From the NCBI GenBank assembly GCA_047967505.1, contig CM106539.1: DNA of 64,000 nt; one strand, 5' to 3'. Both the position numbers and the translations under genes were made by a program. This document shows, piece by piece, positions 1-13,500 of this stretch. A model generated the notes under the pieces. The model was not told the DNA's origin. It made no database searches and worked only from the letters and a program-made list of their open reading frames with translations. This DNA comes from Dipteris shenzhenensis (taxonomy: Eukaryota > Polypodiophyta > Polypodiopsida > Gleicheniales). The number at the start of each line of letters is the position of its first letter. Within the stretch, counting starts at the first letter, position 1.

Positions 1-1435
1 CACATGAGCATAAGCAAGGCATCCAAACCTTCTGAGATATCCAACTGATGTCAGTTTCATCCCATTTCTCCTCTCTTTCCTTGTCTCTTTTTCTCTCTTT
101 TATCCCCACTTTTTTTCTCTTTTTTCTTCTTTTTTTCAGTTCATCAGTAATCTTCCTTTTTTCTTTTCTTCAGTTCATCATGTGGCCAGGAAGGTCTTCA
201 GCCTCATCTGATCTTCGGGAGACCATCTTTTGGGTGTTATATAAGCTTTTGGGGCACCCTTCCACTCCTAGGGAGTTATACGGCTACATGACGGGTACTC
301 TAAACACCCCCCAGGAGTAAGCACTATAGACTCCAAACCACCCCAACCCCACACCAGCTGAGATTACCCCAGTGGAGTCCAGACACAGCCCAGCCGGCTA
401 CAGAGCCGAGCACAAGCTAAACTGGTACTCTATGACAGGAAAGAAAAAATCAAGATTCTCATGCAAACAAATAAGTTGAGAGGCACCAAGGTATGGATAT
501 CAGAAGAGCTCACCCCGATTTAGATTGCCCGTGAGCATTGGGTTGTGTTTTTGGAGAGTCTTGCTTGGCAGGATGGTTTACAATGAATGCTTGCAAAGTA
601 AGTTTGTGCTTCTGAACATTGTGGGCAGTTCAGTTATGCTTTCACCCATTTTTTGGGTATTCCAGTAGGTCAGTGGACACTAGTGATTGTCTGGGGAGTG
701 TGTGGCCCTGCATGGGCTGCTAGTAACAGCTCCCGGGTTTTAATGCAGGTGTTTGCACTGAGAAAGGATGCCTATGGTCACATGGGTGTGAGAGCAGAGT
801 CCGGCAGGGCTAATGTTTGTGAAACTGATACCTACTGAGACTGGGAAGAGCACTGAATGTGAGGGAGATAGCACTCATTGTGTAACCTATTTGCTGGTTT
901 TTCAATAAATAAAGAAATACCGAAAGGGGCGCCAAGGCTTCAGGGCCAGTTTGTGTTCTTGTATTTGAGCAGGAGCACTCTAGCTCCCCCAATCTATGTT
1001 TGAGGAGTTTGCTGAATATTTTAATGTGAAGGCTTATGGCTGGTTAGTTGTTTTACCACCCTCTTGTTGGCTTTGAGGTTGGTTTCACTTGTGTCGGGCA
1101 TGTGCTGCGGATCGAGCGGTGGGGAAAGATCTATCCGTAATGTTCTGTATCACTAAGACAATGATATCCGAAGCCAGGGTGAGGTCTGCATCATCTCTAA
1201 GTAGATCCAGGAGCTCACAGGCTAAATGGCTCACGTAGACTGGATCAAGAGCATGGTCAAAGTGGACCTGGACACGGGTGGGTGTGGGAGAGGCTCTCTA
1301 TGTGGCTGGCATGGTAGTTGAGTTGCTAAAAGCTAGGTGTGAGTGGTCAACACTGAGCGAGGGGTGAGGCACAATAACCCTTGTTTAGCATATCCTATTA
1401 CACCTAGTATCAATCATGGCTAAAGGAACATCATT
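1..1435. other. Non-coding stretch upstream of the UPL3 exons, probably intron
   Basis: It holds a T/C-rich tract around 60-175 and several short reading frames without recognisable domains. Because the first visible UPL3 exon begins mid-protein, this DNA is probably the 3' part of an intron of that gene, but no UPL3 N-terminal (ARM-repeat) exon could be found here. An AATAAATAAA stretch near 905 could be an old poly(A) signal of an inserted element. I see nothing else I can support. Confidence 0.35.
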
Positions 1436-1439
1436 TAAG

Positions 1440-1990
1440 TTCCAAGCTATACTCTACCAAAAAATTCTCCAATAAGCTTGAATCTCGTCTTAAATATGAT
1501 CTCCCTTTACAAATGAGCAAGGGACCCAAGGTTTTCCATGCCACACCTGGACTTGCAATGATGTCCAACCTATGAGGATAAATTGGTGTACTAATCCACA
1601 TTCCACCAAGAGCCTATATGTATGCTTTGAATTCCTTATAGAGACAATTTAGTAACATCAACCCAAGATTTTTGGAAACCACTCACTCAACAATGCTAGA
1701 TTTCTCAACATGACATCAAATAGACAAAACCTCCATGAGACTTTGGAGTCTTCAAAAGCATTCTAGGCTCATTCTAATATGGGTTTTCTTGCCAGATCAT
1801 CCTTAACCCAAAGAAAATTCTTGAAATATTTCTCAACTTCATCCCAACAATGAGATTTCAAAAACTTTTGCACTGAAGCCAAATAGATGGTTGAAGTAGA
1901 CAATATGGGTTGAATCATCAAGAGCCTTGCATTCCAACTTAAACAATACTCCATGCCAGTCCCACAATTTTCCTTCAGCCTCCTTTTCCA
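1440..1990 (-). mobile_element. LINE (non-LTR retrotransposon) reverse transcriptase C-terminal fragment
   Basis: The minus-strand frame at 1954-1769 reads ARLLMIQPILSTSTIY, then KNFLW about 30 residues later. This matches the stretch downstream of the catalytic core in plant L1-type reverse transcriptases, where the pattern is roughly 'GRLxLIxSVLxSxPxY ... RNFLW'. The frame then stops at an apparent Trp or Gln codon and continues with AWNAF-like sequence. No catalytic domain, endonuclease or poly(A) tail was found, so this is a truncated, dead copy. The match is by eye to the family pattern and the exact ends are uncertain. Confidence 0.5.
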
Positions 1991-2690
1991 CCACTCAAAT
2001 ATTTTTATAATTGAAATGTCAACTCTTAAAGGAGCATTAAGATAACATATTATTGAACCTCTCTATAACCACAGATGAGAAAAATATCTTCTGCCTGTCT
2101 ACACATGCCGGGTTTATAGCACTCAGGACGGATGCTTTCATCGCATATGTATGCCTCATGGGTAGTCCTCCCCTCAGGGAAGGAAGCAAGGAGGTGGGCT
2201 GGAACGGAGCTAACAGGTGAGGAGCAGGTTGATTCATGTAATCCAATTCAAGGATAGCATATGAACCCTCTGAGGCCACAGATGCTGAAGGAAGGGTAGG
2301 GGGTGGGTCTTTCATGTAGTTCACGTCCTTTATATGCTTTAGGGCAGTATTATGTAGACTTTTCAGACACTCTTGGCAGCTTGGCTGTGCCAGGCATCGG
2401 TTTGTGAACTTCCTCCTTTAGATTGGAGATTGAGTTGCATCAGATGTTGCATTAGGCCGGGATCATCTTGGGTCATTTAAAACTAGGCAGTTATTGAGAA
2501 CAATAAGCTAGATTGCTATGGCTCATAAGTATACACAAACCTATGAGCTAAGAGGGGATTCAAATGATTTTGTCTCCAAATATACCATGTGTGATTTGAT
2601 GCTCAAGCATAGCTTTCACAAATTTTGGTTTAAAATGAAAATCTCTAGGGCTCATAGACATACGCTATTTTTTAGCCTTTTTTCCCCGCC
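1991..2690. other. Non-coding stretch with one unidentified minus-strand ORF
   Basis: A 95-codon open frame lies on the minus strand at 2324-2037. It has no motif I recognise and no supporting splice signals or neighbours, so I do not call it a gene. The rest shows nothing I can support. Confidence 0.3.
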
Positions 2691-2692
2691 GC

Positions 2693-2693
<1 letters not shown>

Positions 2694-2730
<37 letters not shown>

Positions 2731-2816
2731 TCACACGCACACTTTTTTTAAGTGTAACACACACACACACGCGCGCGCGTGCACACACACTCTCACACAC
2801 GCACATAGAGGCACAC
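2694..2816. repeat. Microsatellite cluster: (CT)n followed by (CA/CG)n
   Basis: A (TC)n run at about 2695-2728 is followed by mixed CA and CG dinucleotides at about 2757-2815. It sits just upstream of the first visible UPL3 exon. The open frames that run through it encode only Ser-Leu or Arg-Glu repeats and are not real. Confidence 0.9.
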
Positions 2817-2873
2817 AAGCTCTTTATTGTGATGCAGTTTGACTTAAGCTTTTGCATTAATGCTTTCTTGAAG

Positions 2874-4550
2874 GTTTTTGGCGAAGAGCCCACTCCAGTG
2901 TGTGTTGGTGAAAGGGTGCATGATGTGCGGCTGGGAGATGGTGCGGTGGTTGGAAATGGGGCTTCAACAAGTGCAAACACAGGTGAAACACCATCACAGC
3001 CAACTGGCTTTAGTTCTGGTGTTGCAGGGATTCACTTGGGTAATAGGGCAGCCATAGTTACAGGGGGACTAGAGACAAATGAGTTGAGGACAGGGGCTTC
3101 TCTAGGTTCCAAGAACTCCTTGTCTTTTGCTGCTGCAGCTATGGCTGGACTTGCATCAGCAAGTGGGAAAGGCTTACGAGCTGGTAGGGACCGTCGCTCT
3201 TTGGCATCATTAGGATCAAACTCCAGTGTACCTGCAAGGCTTGCTTTTTCTTTAGGTGGAAAGTCACTTAACAGGTCTCTAACAATTTTCCAAGCAATCC
3301 AGCGTCAGGCAGTTGCAGATGAGGATGATGAGGAGAGGTTTACTGGTCCGGACTACTCGTCAGGGGAAGGTAGGAGGCTCTGGGATGAAGTATATACAAT
3401 CAGCTATCAGAGGGCTGACTGTACCTCTGACAAGGTTTCTATGGGGACTTCTAGCAGCTCATCTCCAAAACCCATTATAGTAGCTCAAACAAATGCAGCT
3501 GCCAATGGTACTAGTGGTTCTGGGGCAGAGAACTCATGGCAACAAGCTTCACTGCTAGACAGTGTCTTGCAAGGAGAGCTACCATGTGATTTGGATAAAT
3601 CGAACTCAACATATAACATTCTGCTTTTGCTTCGTGTGTTGGATGGATTGAATCGTCTTGCTCCTCGCTTGCGTGCTGAAATAGTCTCTGATGCATATGC
3701 AGAAGGAAAAATTGGGCAATTGAGTCAGATGAGGGTATCAGGGCCTCTTGTCTCTCAGGAAGAGTTCCTTAGTAGTAAGCTAACCCCAAAGCTGACTCGC
3801 CAAATGCAAGATGCTCTGGCTTTGTGCAGTGGTGGTTTGCCTGCATGGTGTTACCAGCTGACTAGAGCTTGCCCTTTCTTGTTCCCTTTTGAGACTCGAA
3901 GACAATATTTTTATTCCACGGCTTTTGGTTTATCTCGAGCACTTCAACGTTTGCAGCAGCAGCAGAGTGCAGATAATCCAACTGCCTCAAATGACAGGGA
4001 AATTCGTGTTGGTAGACTGCAACGTCAAAAAGTTCGAGTCTCAAGAAATCGGATTTTGGACTCTGCTGCAAAGGTCATGGAGCTTTATTCTGGTCATAAA
4101 GCTGTTCTGGAAGTGGAATATTTTGGGGAGGTAGGTACTGGATTGGGGCCAACACTGGAGTTTTACACTTTATTGAGTCATGATCTACAAAAAGCTTCCC
4201 TAGATATGTGGCGGACAGGTTCGGCTACAGGCAGGATAGATGATGGTTTATCAGGTGATATTGACATGCAAGATGCTGACTCTGAAAGTCTAGATGATAG
4301 TACTGCAGTGCCTCAGGATCACGGGGCAAGCAATGGACCATTTTCTGAACATGGGGATTATGTACAAGCTCCATATGGTTTATTTCCGCGTCCATGGCCA
4401 ACTAATTTGGAAAGTTCCAGTGATAGCAAACATGCCAAAGTGGTTGAACATTTTCGTCTGCTAGGCCGAGCAATGAGCAAAGCTCTTCAAGATGGTCGTC
4501 TTTTGGACTTACCATTGTCAACTGCTTTCTACAAACTGATGCTTGGGCGG
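2874..4550 (+). CDS. UPL3: UPL3 exon: linker, conserved central region and start of HECT domain
   Basis: An exon of about 1.7 kb with a clean GTGAGT donor at 4551. The frame is open further 5' (to 2829), and two acceptors are possible: TTCTTGAAG ending at 2873 and GATGCAG ending at 2837. I prefer 2873 because it has the better pyrimidine tract and the next residues ([18 protein letters not shown]) are where family similarity begins. It contains [65 protein letters not shown] and LFPRPWP, all hallmarks of plant UPL3. The stretch after DMWRTGS is a variable acidic insertion ([14 protein letters not shown]). Confidence 0.92.
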
Positions 4551-7500
4551 GTGAGTTTTATGAACCTCAGCTTGCCAATACGGAATCATCAGGGGATGAG
4601 AAACAAAGAGCAAATTGTACGATGAATGCTTTCCTAATTTGTGGTTTGTCCTAAGGGAACCTTCTCTTGAGTTGGGAGAGATCATTGTCACCTTTCTCGT
4701 CAGTAGGGCTTCATATGATTTTGAGAATTTCTTTCATGCAGGAGCTTGATCTTTATGATATCAAGTCTTTCGATCTTGAGCTTGGAAGAACTCTCGAAGA
4801 AATGCAAAACCTTGTACGTAGAAAGCAGTATCTGGAGTTGCAGGGGGATAACAGGCAAACCCTGCAGGCATTGTGCTTCCACGATACCAAGATTGAAGAT
4901 CTTTGTCTCGATTTCACTCTTCCAGGATACCCAGAGTATCTGCTCAAGCCAGGCGGACAGAACATTGGGGTATGCAACAGTGGATGGTTGTGCTGCTGTT
5001 GTCTCCTTCTGAGATGATTATGCTTTATCTTATGGATGTTCTTACTGCAGGTTAATCTTGAAAACCTTGAAGAGTATATATCCCTTGTAGTAAATGCCAC
5101 TGTAAAAACAGGGATCGCCCCTCAAATGGATGCTTTTCGAGCTGGATTTAACCAGGTTTTTAGCCTTTCCCTTTCTGACCTCACAGAATTATGTGCCATG
5201 GCTACTGGATGCGGGAAAGGCAGTTTTTTGCTACTTGCATGTGTTAACGCTTGATTTACACACTAGAGACTGAATCAAGGATGCTGTGCATGTTGACTTT
5301 TGAAACTCCATCAAGCAGAATAGTTGTTCATGGACTTAATTAAAGCACGAAGTATAGTGATGGATAGTCAGCATTAGTTTTGATACTGGATTGCATTCTG
5401 TGTAATGAAGGTGGGAAATTGCAGGGAATTAGGTGGGAAATAGGTGGGGAAACAGAAGGGAAATTGGTGGTAAGATAGGAGAAAGAAGGGGGACTATATA
5501 AGTCAGCCCCTAATGATTTGTATGGTACCTTTTGGATGTGACATCTAATCCTATCTACTCTCCCTCCTCCTTCCTGCTTTCTGCTGCCTACGCTCACACA
5601 CTCTCTCTCTCTCCTCCCCCTCTCTCTCTCCTTCTGCTATTCTCTTTCCATCTCCAAATCTGCCCTTCCCCCTTCACTACATTGGTATCAGAGCTCCTTC
5701 CTAGGGCCTTGTGCTTCTCATTCTCTACCGGACTTCATGGAAGCAGAAGCAGTTCAGCGTCAACCAAAGATAACGTAGACCAACTACAAGAGGGAGCAAT
5801 CCAGTGTCGATGACCAGCTTCAAAATCAACTATGAGGATAGCGGGCTGCAACGCACTGCTGTCCAGCGCCAAACCTTGAGTACCCACTTTGCCCGTATGG
5901 CAAACTTTGCTCGTTGACCACCTCCTTTCCAGTCCCGTCGAACGAACTGACCAGCTCCCTTCCAATCTCGTTGACGGAACCATTTCCCATATTGGGCTAC
6001 AACGCTACTTGCTGCGGCCATTGTCAAATCCATCGATGCTTGGTGGGTGCCTGTCGTCCTTGCCACGCTGCATTGCTCAGCTCTAGTCCGTCCGCTCCAT
6101 AGCCCGTGAACAAGCTTCTACACCAAACGTCCGCACACAGCCACGGCCACAAACCCATGCAATAGTCTCCTTGCTGGGTTCTTGGTGTCTCGGGTTTGGA
6201 CATCCGCGCACACACGCCCACAAGGCTCCAGCCAACGACGACTTGCACGTCGACCTCAAGGTAGCCATATCTCACGGGCTTAGCGATCTACTGCGGCCCA
6301 CAGACGACGCCCAGTAGCATCTCACCCGGGCAGTCGAGCTCATCACGACCAACGGCCTCCATGCAACTGAGCAACCCTGCAACACGCCAAGCACTCTCCT
6401 TCAACGCAGCCCGACCAGCGCTCAACGGCCAGCCTCTCCATCATCGAGCTCTCTTCATCGGACGACATATCCCTCTGCGATGCTCTCCAGTCCTTCAAAT
6501 GACCGCCATCTCGATTCATCGTTTCAACTTGAGATGCACTGTGAGATGAACTCCCACGGCCATCTCCCACACAGAGAGAGCTCTCTCTCTCTCTAAAAGT
6601 CTCTCTCTAACCCACCATCTGTCACATGGCAGATAAGGTTGGGTCCCTAACTGTGGTTAAGTCAAGTAAATCCCAGTTAAGTGGGTTGGTTAGATTTTTG
6701 CAACGTGGCAACCCTTATGTGATCTGCCATGTCATCAACTTGGGTGCCACGTCATCAAACTGATCCTCAGTGACACGTCAGTCTTGTCAGCTTAGCTACC
6801 ACGTCAGCGCATGATGTGACGAGCGCGTAGAGCACGAAAAAATGAGCGACTTTTCTTTTTGGAGCATCCCCAAAGATATTTCGATGCAAGTTACACTCAC
6901 ATTTGAGCCTCGTTGACAAATCCACTTCCTACATGCACATCAGTCTCTACATCAGCATTTTAAAAAAGAACAAAAGAAAATGAATTATTTGCTGTTCTTT
7001 CTTCGATCGACGGTTGATATAGATCTAGATCAGAGTAGACTAGATCGCCATAGAGGGGACGCTTTGAATTTTCCCAAGTTGCCAATCTAAGCCATGCTCG
7101 AAATTTCCGACTAGTACCTACTCGGAGTCAATCCATACGCTCACATACGGTTTCACATCATGTGATTATCTGAAACTTGACTTTCCATTAGTTCAGTGAG
7201 CAGACTTTAGAGTTCAGAGGCATTGTCGATTGTTCAGTGGGCAGATAGCATTTGATTTCACACACATGCCACCATTGTAAAGCCTACACGGCTATTTCAC
7301 GGCATTGTGCACATCATTTTAGTCTTGTAAAGCCTCTTGGCTATTCCCGGCATCATTTGTCATAAGCTTGTAACACATCTGATTTTATATGTTGCAGTTC
7401 TATCTTCACCGACAGTTTAGAGATTTCACTCGCCGCAGTCAGTGTTTTTGTAGTTGATTCATATAGAGATTTTTCATGACAGTTTGAGTACATTTCTTGC

Positions 7501-10500
7501 ACCTTGTCTACGACTAGCAACCTCAATCTGGAGGCATTTGCTAAGCTAGACAACTCCAATTACGGTACATGGAAATACTGAATGGAGACCATTCTAGTAC
7601 TTCAGGACAAATGGGAGTATGTCGATGGATCTACACCTAGACCATTGGACGATCCAGCCAGCTTTACTCCACCTGTTATCACAGCACTAGCAACAAGATC
7701 TACAACGGAATCTATAGCTACACAAACAGTTTTCGCACCAGTAGCAGATCTTGTCATTGTCCGAGCTCAGGGAGAATGGGATAAGAAAGACAAGTACGCT
7801 TATCATTTGATCAAGCATAATGTGGAAGATGTCATGCTAGGACAGTTCAACATAGTCAAGACATCGAAAGAAGCATGGGATATGTTCGCAGCTCTCTATG
7901 AGTCGAAGAACACTTCCAGGATTCTCACACTGAGAAACCAAATCAATCAGAGTTTCCGCAATAGCAGAGAAATCGGTCATGCTTATGTACTCCGGATAAA
8001 AGACTACAACAATCAACTCGCAGCAGTAGGAGAGACTATGAATCCCGCAGAAATGGTTCAAGTAATCCTGAATGGACTAGGAGAGGGATACGAGAATCTA
8101 GTCCAGAGTATTGCCATCCAACGGTAAATTTCGACACTGGAAGAACTTCAGTCAGTCCTACTTGGTGAAGAACTCAGGACTCAGGCCATCCAAGCACGTA
8201 AAGGTCATTCTAATGATCAGGCGTTCATAGCTTCAGACAGAGGCGGAGGTAGAGGCAGAGGTAGATCATACTAGAGAAGTGATCATCATCAGCAACAAAA
8301 TCAAAGTCAGCATCATCCTCAGCAGCATCAGAATCAGCAAAGAAGAAATTATTCCAACCGAGGAAGATTTCAAGAACGAGGAAATGCATCCATCAACGTG
8401 TCAAATATCCAGTGCAACTACTGTCATAAGTTTGGACACTATGAAAGAGATTGCCGCAAGAAGCAGTACGACCAAGGCGGTCAATCCAGCAGTAATTGAG
8501 AAAATTTTTGCGACAGAGGAAATCATTGTGGTGGATATCCTAGTTACAGTCATTTTGCAAATGAACATGGGAATATGTTTCTTGCAAGTGGGGAAATGCA
8601 GCAAACTAATACAGTATACCTAGACACTGATTACAATCCCAAAGAGGATTTCAGCTATCAAGTCGACCAAGTGGAACATGATCCTTGGTATATCGACAGT
8701 GGTGCTCCTTGGTATATCGACAGTGGTGCATCATCTCACATGACAAATCATCAGGAATGGTTCACAGAGATGAAACCATTAGAAGGTCAGAAAAATATCA
8801 TCTACACAGCAGACACTACACCGAATCCAATTCAAGGGACATGTGTTATCTCTATGAATAATTTCATTGGTATGAAAGGATTGGTGAGAGATGTGCTCTA
8901 TGTTTCGAAACTCAGCAAGAACCTTTTGTCAGTAGGACAAACGACGGAACACAACTATCCAGTCATCTTCGATGGAGATGAATGGACTATTAGAGACAAA
9001 TCTAGAAGATGTCAGCTAGTAGCAAAAGGTGTCAAGGAAGGACGCTTATACAGAATGCTAGCTATAGTACCAGAAAAGCATGCCATGTCAGCTCAACCGC
9101 AATAGATGTCACTATTTGCAAAATGACCCAAGAGATATGGTCATGTCAACTTCAAGTACTTGTTAGATCTCAGGAATTAGAATATGGCAATTGGGATTCC
9201 CAAGCTACACTTTCTTGGAAAGGTTTGCGAAGCATGCTGCTTTGGTAAACAAAAGCGAACCAACTTTGGCAGAAGTACCTCTCGTGCGCGAGGTATTCTT
9301 GATTTGATTCATACAGATGTATGGGGTTATGTCTAGACCCGCAGTATCAATGGTTCACTTTATTACTTGACTTTCATCGATGACTACAGCAAATATTGTT
9401 GGGTCTACTTTCTGAAAGAGAAATCTCAAGTCTTTTTCAAATTTCAAGAATTCAAAGCCATGGTAGAAAATCAGACAGGCAGAAAGATTAAAGTCATGAG
9501 ATCAGATAGAGGAGGTGAATACGTGTCTTCAACATTCATGAACTTTTGTAAAAATCACGATATTCGAAGATAATTCACTTGTGCAGATACTCCTCAGCAG
9601 AATGCAAGAGCTGAAAGGAAGAATGGGACTTTAGCAGACAGTGCTAGAGTAATGCTTAGTGAGAAGCATCTTTCGAATCAGTATTGGACAGAAGCAATAG
9701 CCACTGTAAACTATTTGCTTAATCGGCTTCCTACCGAATCAATACAGGGTATGACTCCTTATGAAGCATTCACTGGACACAAACGACACATTGGGCATCT
9801 CCGCATATTTGGTTGCATAGCATATGCCCACATACATGATGATCATCGCAAGAAATTGGATGCGAAGTCACGCAAATGCATCATGGTTGGCTACAGTGAA
9901 GAAAGCAAAGCATACAAGTTGTATGATTTCTTCAACCGCAAGGTCATTATCCCCAGAGATGTAATCTTCGATGAGGAATCAGAATGAAAAACCTCAAATA
10001 CACAAGAGATAGAAGTATCGACTTCACAGTCATCTACAAAATAGGTTGATAAAGAAGAGCAAGAATTGCCAGCAATACCCCAAGCAGAGCCACAACAGCT
10101 CAGACGGTCTACTAGGGAAAGCAGACCTCCAGCCAGATTGACATATGCTCAGAAAGGCAAAGCAATTTAGGTGAAAATCACCAACTATGCTCTTTTGACT
10201 ACCATCATGGTTACAGAAGAGCCAATGCACTTCGAAGACGTAGTAGACAAGCGAGAATGGTAAATTGCTATGAATGAAAAAATGGATGCTTTGTATAAGA
10301 ATAATACTTGGGAATTATGCGATCTTCCACCAGGAAAGAAGGCCATAGCAAACAAATGGATATACAAAGTGAAGTATAATCCAGATGGAAGTATTCAAAG
10401 AAACAAAGCCAGACTAGTTGCAAAAGGATTTGCATAGCAATATGGTTAAAACTATGATGAGACTTATGCTCTAGTAGCAAAGATGGATTCCATACGGTTC

Positions 10501-13500
10501 TTGATATCACTAGCGATACTCAGCAGATGGATTGTGTATCAACTCGATGTCAAGAATGCATTTCTTAATGGTTACCTAGATGAGAAAGTCTACATGCAAT
10601 AACCAGTAGGTTATGTTGAACCATAAAAAAAGAATAAGGTTTGCCATCTCAAAAAGAGTCTCTACGGCTTAAAGCAAGCATCCAGAAGTTGGTACAGTAA
10701 AATCGACAAGTATTTTGTTGATCTGGGATGCATGAAGTCCAATGCAGATCATACTCTCTACTACAAAATTCAAGGGGAAGACATTACTATTGCAATTTTG
10801 TACGTAGATGATCTCATTGTGACAAGAAGCAAGGATAGCTTCATCAGAAAACTGAAACAAGACTTATCTGTAGAGGCTCGACATGAAAGATCTTGGACTT
10901 CGGCACTATTGTCTTGGAATTGAGTTCTGGAGAGATTCAGATAGCACATTCATGAGTCAGCGCAAGTATGCTGACAGTCTCCTGAAGAAGTTTCATATGG
11001 CAGATTGCAAGATTGCAGCCACTCCCATGGAACAGAGTTTGAAACTTACTAAAGATTCAGAAAAGCCTACAGTCAATGACAGCTCATCGGATCTCTTATA
11101 TATCTGACTATCACACGGTCAAATACTTATTTGCACAGTTTATGACAAATCCAAAACAGTCTGATTGGAATGCAGCCAAAAGAGTCTTGAGATACATCAG
11201 AGGTACAAGACAGTTTGGGATAGAATACAGAGGAAGTCATCCACGGTTGCATGGATACTGTGACAGTAACTATGCTGGAGATCATGAGACCAGGAGATCG
11301 ACACAGGAATATGCATTTTTTCTTGGTCAAGGTGCTATATCATGATTGTTAAACAAACAACCAACTGTTTCTTTGTCTTCGACTGAAGCAGAATATAGGG
11401 CACTTACTATAGGTGCATGTGAGGCTATATGGCTCAGAAGACTTGTGTCAGAAACATATTACTTTGATGAGTCAAAGCCAATAATAATATAATGTGATAA
11501 TCAATCGGCTCAAACATTGGCTAAGAATCCAGTATATCATTCCAAGACAAAGCACATTGATGTCAGAGAGCACTTCATCAGAGAAAGAGTGTTACTTGGT
11601 GACATCACACTACAGCATTGTGATAGCAAAGAGAATGTCGCAGACATCTTTACCAAACCACTTGGTAAAGAGCTATTCGAGAAACACCGGCTAGCTCTTG
11701 GTTTGACGCAGAGGAAGGACATTCCCATTAAAGAGGTGTGATGGAATGTAATGCTCAGTCCTTCTTCGATTCTCGAGAATCATCTTCTTGAGGGATGGCC
11801 TACTTCATGATGTTGATCTTGAGGGAAGGTGTTGAGAGTTCACGCTCAACATCATTTCATCACGTGTGCATAGCACCATCATGTGATCATATGTGCATAG
11901 CACTAACCCAATAGAGTGCTATAAAGGAAAGGGTTAGATCTCCTAGCCTTAACCTTAAATGGGTTTATATATATTCTATTTTTTCAACTAAATCTAGTGT
12001 ACAGTTAGTCATTTGTGGTGTGCTCTCTAGTTGTGTCCTCTCTCCTCATCTCCTCTCTTCTCCTCTCCCCTCTTCATATTTTGTCATGAGGTGCAACTTC
12101 CAGCTGGGAAGCAGTTTTGGGATCGCAATGTGGATCGATTTTCAGTCACCAGTAATGGTTGGATTCAAGGGAATCAAGAACGATCTTGCAAAGACATTCT
12201 CATTGCAGTTTGCCAAGGAGTCTATTAGAAGGACATATTTTATGCTAATAGATATCGTTCTCCTAGAGAGTTCTCTATTGGAACGATGGTATATTTGCGT
12301 ATTCCCAAGGAATCCGAGAGCCTAAGTACTGGTCAGGCTAGAAAATTATCCCCTTGCTCCATTCAAGGTTTATCCGAAGAATTGGCCAAGTTGCATCTGA
12401 ACTGGAATTTGCCTCCTAGTGTAAGAATTCATCTAGTCTTCCATGTCAGTAGATTGAAGGAAGTATTGGGTGTTGAGAATCGGGTAGTCACTCTTCAAGA
12501 ACTTATAGAGATTTAAGATTTGACCTTCGTACCGCACGAACCAGAAAGTATTCTTGGCTTTCGTGAACGTCAAGTTACGATCACGGAATAGAAGACTAAG
12601 TGGAAGGATCGTGTCGAGGAGGACTCTACATGGGAGACATTGACCAACCTTTAGACATAGTTTCTGAATTGTCTTCTTAGAGGAAGGGGAGTACGTCATG
12701 TGCATGGATCGAATCTGACGTGTGCTTAGGCACACAGGACTAGATTTGATAGCTTGCGGGGATGCTAGGAGTAGGTAGGCGATTCTCAAGTTGGGTTGCA
12801 AGGGCAATGGACGAGTTAGGATTTATACTATTTTTTAGCAGCTCTGGGCTAGAGCCTATATAAGGAGCCCAGGGGTTTTGTTTTCATGGATGCAAGTCAG
12901 AGGAGGGCTAGCTCCCCCTTGCTGGTCTGGATCCTGGATTGTGTTGCGGATGCGCACCTGCTTTCTAGCGCAGCGTGGATCCCTAGCGCGGTCCTGAGGC
13001 CCTAAGGACGCCTCCTGGTGGTATGGGACGTCCAGATTGTTGATGAGTGATTGGATGTAGATGTTCGTTCCAGCAGCCCAGCGTGTGGCTCAAGGGGATG
13101 CTCGGATTCTATGGGTCTTGGACCTGTGAGCATCATGGTTGGGTGGTGAGCATTCCTACGCCTCTCTTTGTGGTTCTATGATCGGTTGTTTGTGCTTGTG
13201 TGCAGGTCCGGATTCGTGATCGTGGTTGTGTCACCCCACCTTCCTTGTAATCCTTTACCTTCCTTTTGGGTGTCGGATTGTCATAGACAGGTGGGTGCAA
13301 AAATGGAGGATCCATAGCAGTCCCTCCAGCAATGTCCTACACTACCCATTAGAGGATTTGCCAAGCCAGCCCCAGCCATACGAAACATACCTGTGGGAGC
13401 TTGGAAATTCCCTGACATTTCCCCTTGCATTCCTGGCTGCATGCCAATAATGCCATACATTCTGTTAGGCATTCCAGGCTGCATACCCCTAGATACATTC

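Larger units (their letters stand above)
7480..12076 (+). mobile_element. Ty1/copia LTR retrotransposon, nearly complete but dead
   Basis: A gag-pol frame in the copia order (gag, protease, integrase, reverse transcriptase, RNase H) runs from about 7516 to 11741. After it comes a purine-rich tract (TTGAGGGAAGG, 11819-11829) and a likely 3' LTR starting TGTTGAGAG at 11830. That LTR contains a TATATATATT box near 11970, and its end is placed only roughly at 12076. No matching 5' LTR was found upstream. The element sits in sense orientation within the UPL3 intron. Confidence 0.85.

Noticed and set aside
4551-4625. Extension of the UPL3 exon past 4550 ([10 protein letters not shown]...)
   Set aside because: The family continues with ELDLYDI, which is found at 4742, and GTGAGT at 4551 is a perfect donor.
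5683-7515. Treating the LTR/PBS at 5.3-5.7 kb as the certain 5' end of the copia element
   Set aside because: The distance to gag is 1.8 kb and this LTR shows no similarity to the DNA following the copia gene, so the link is unproven.
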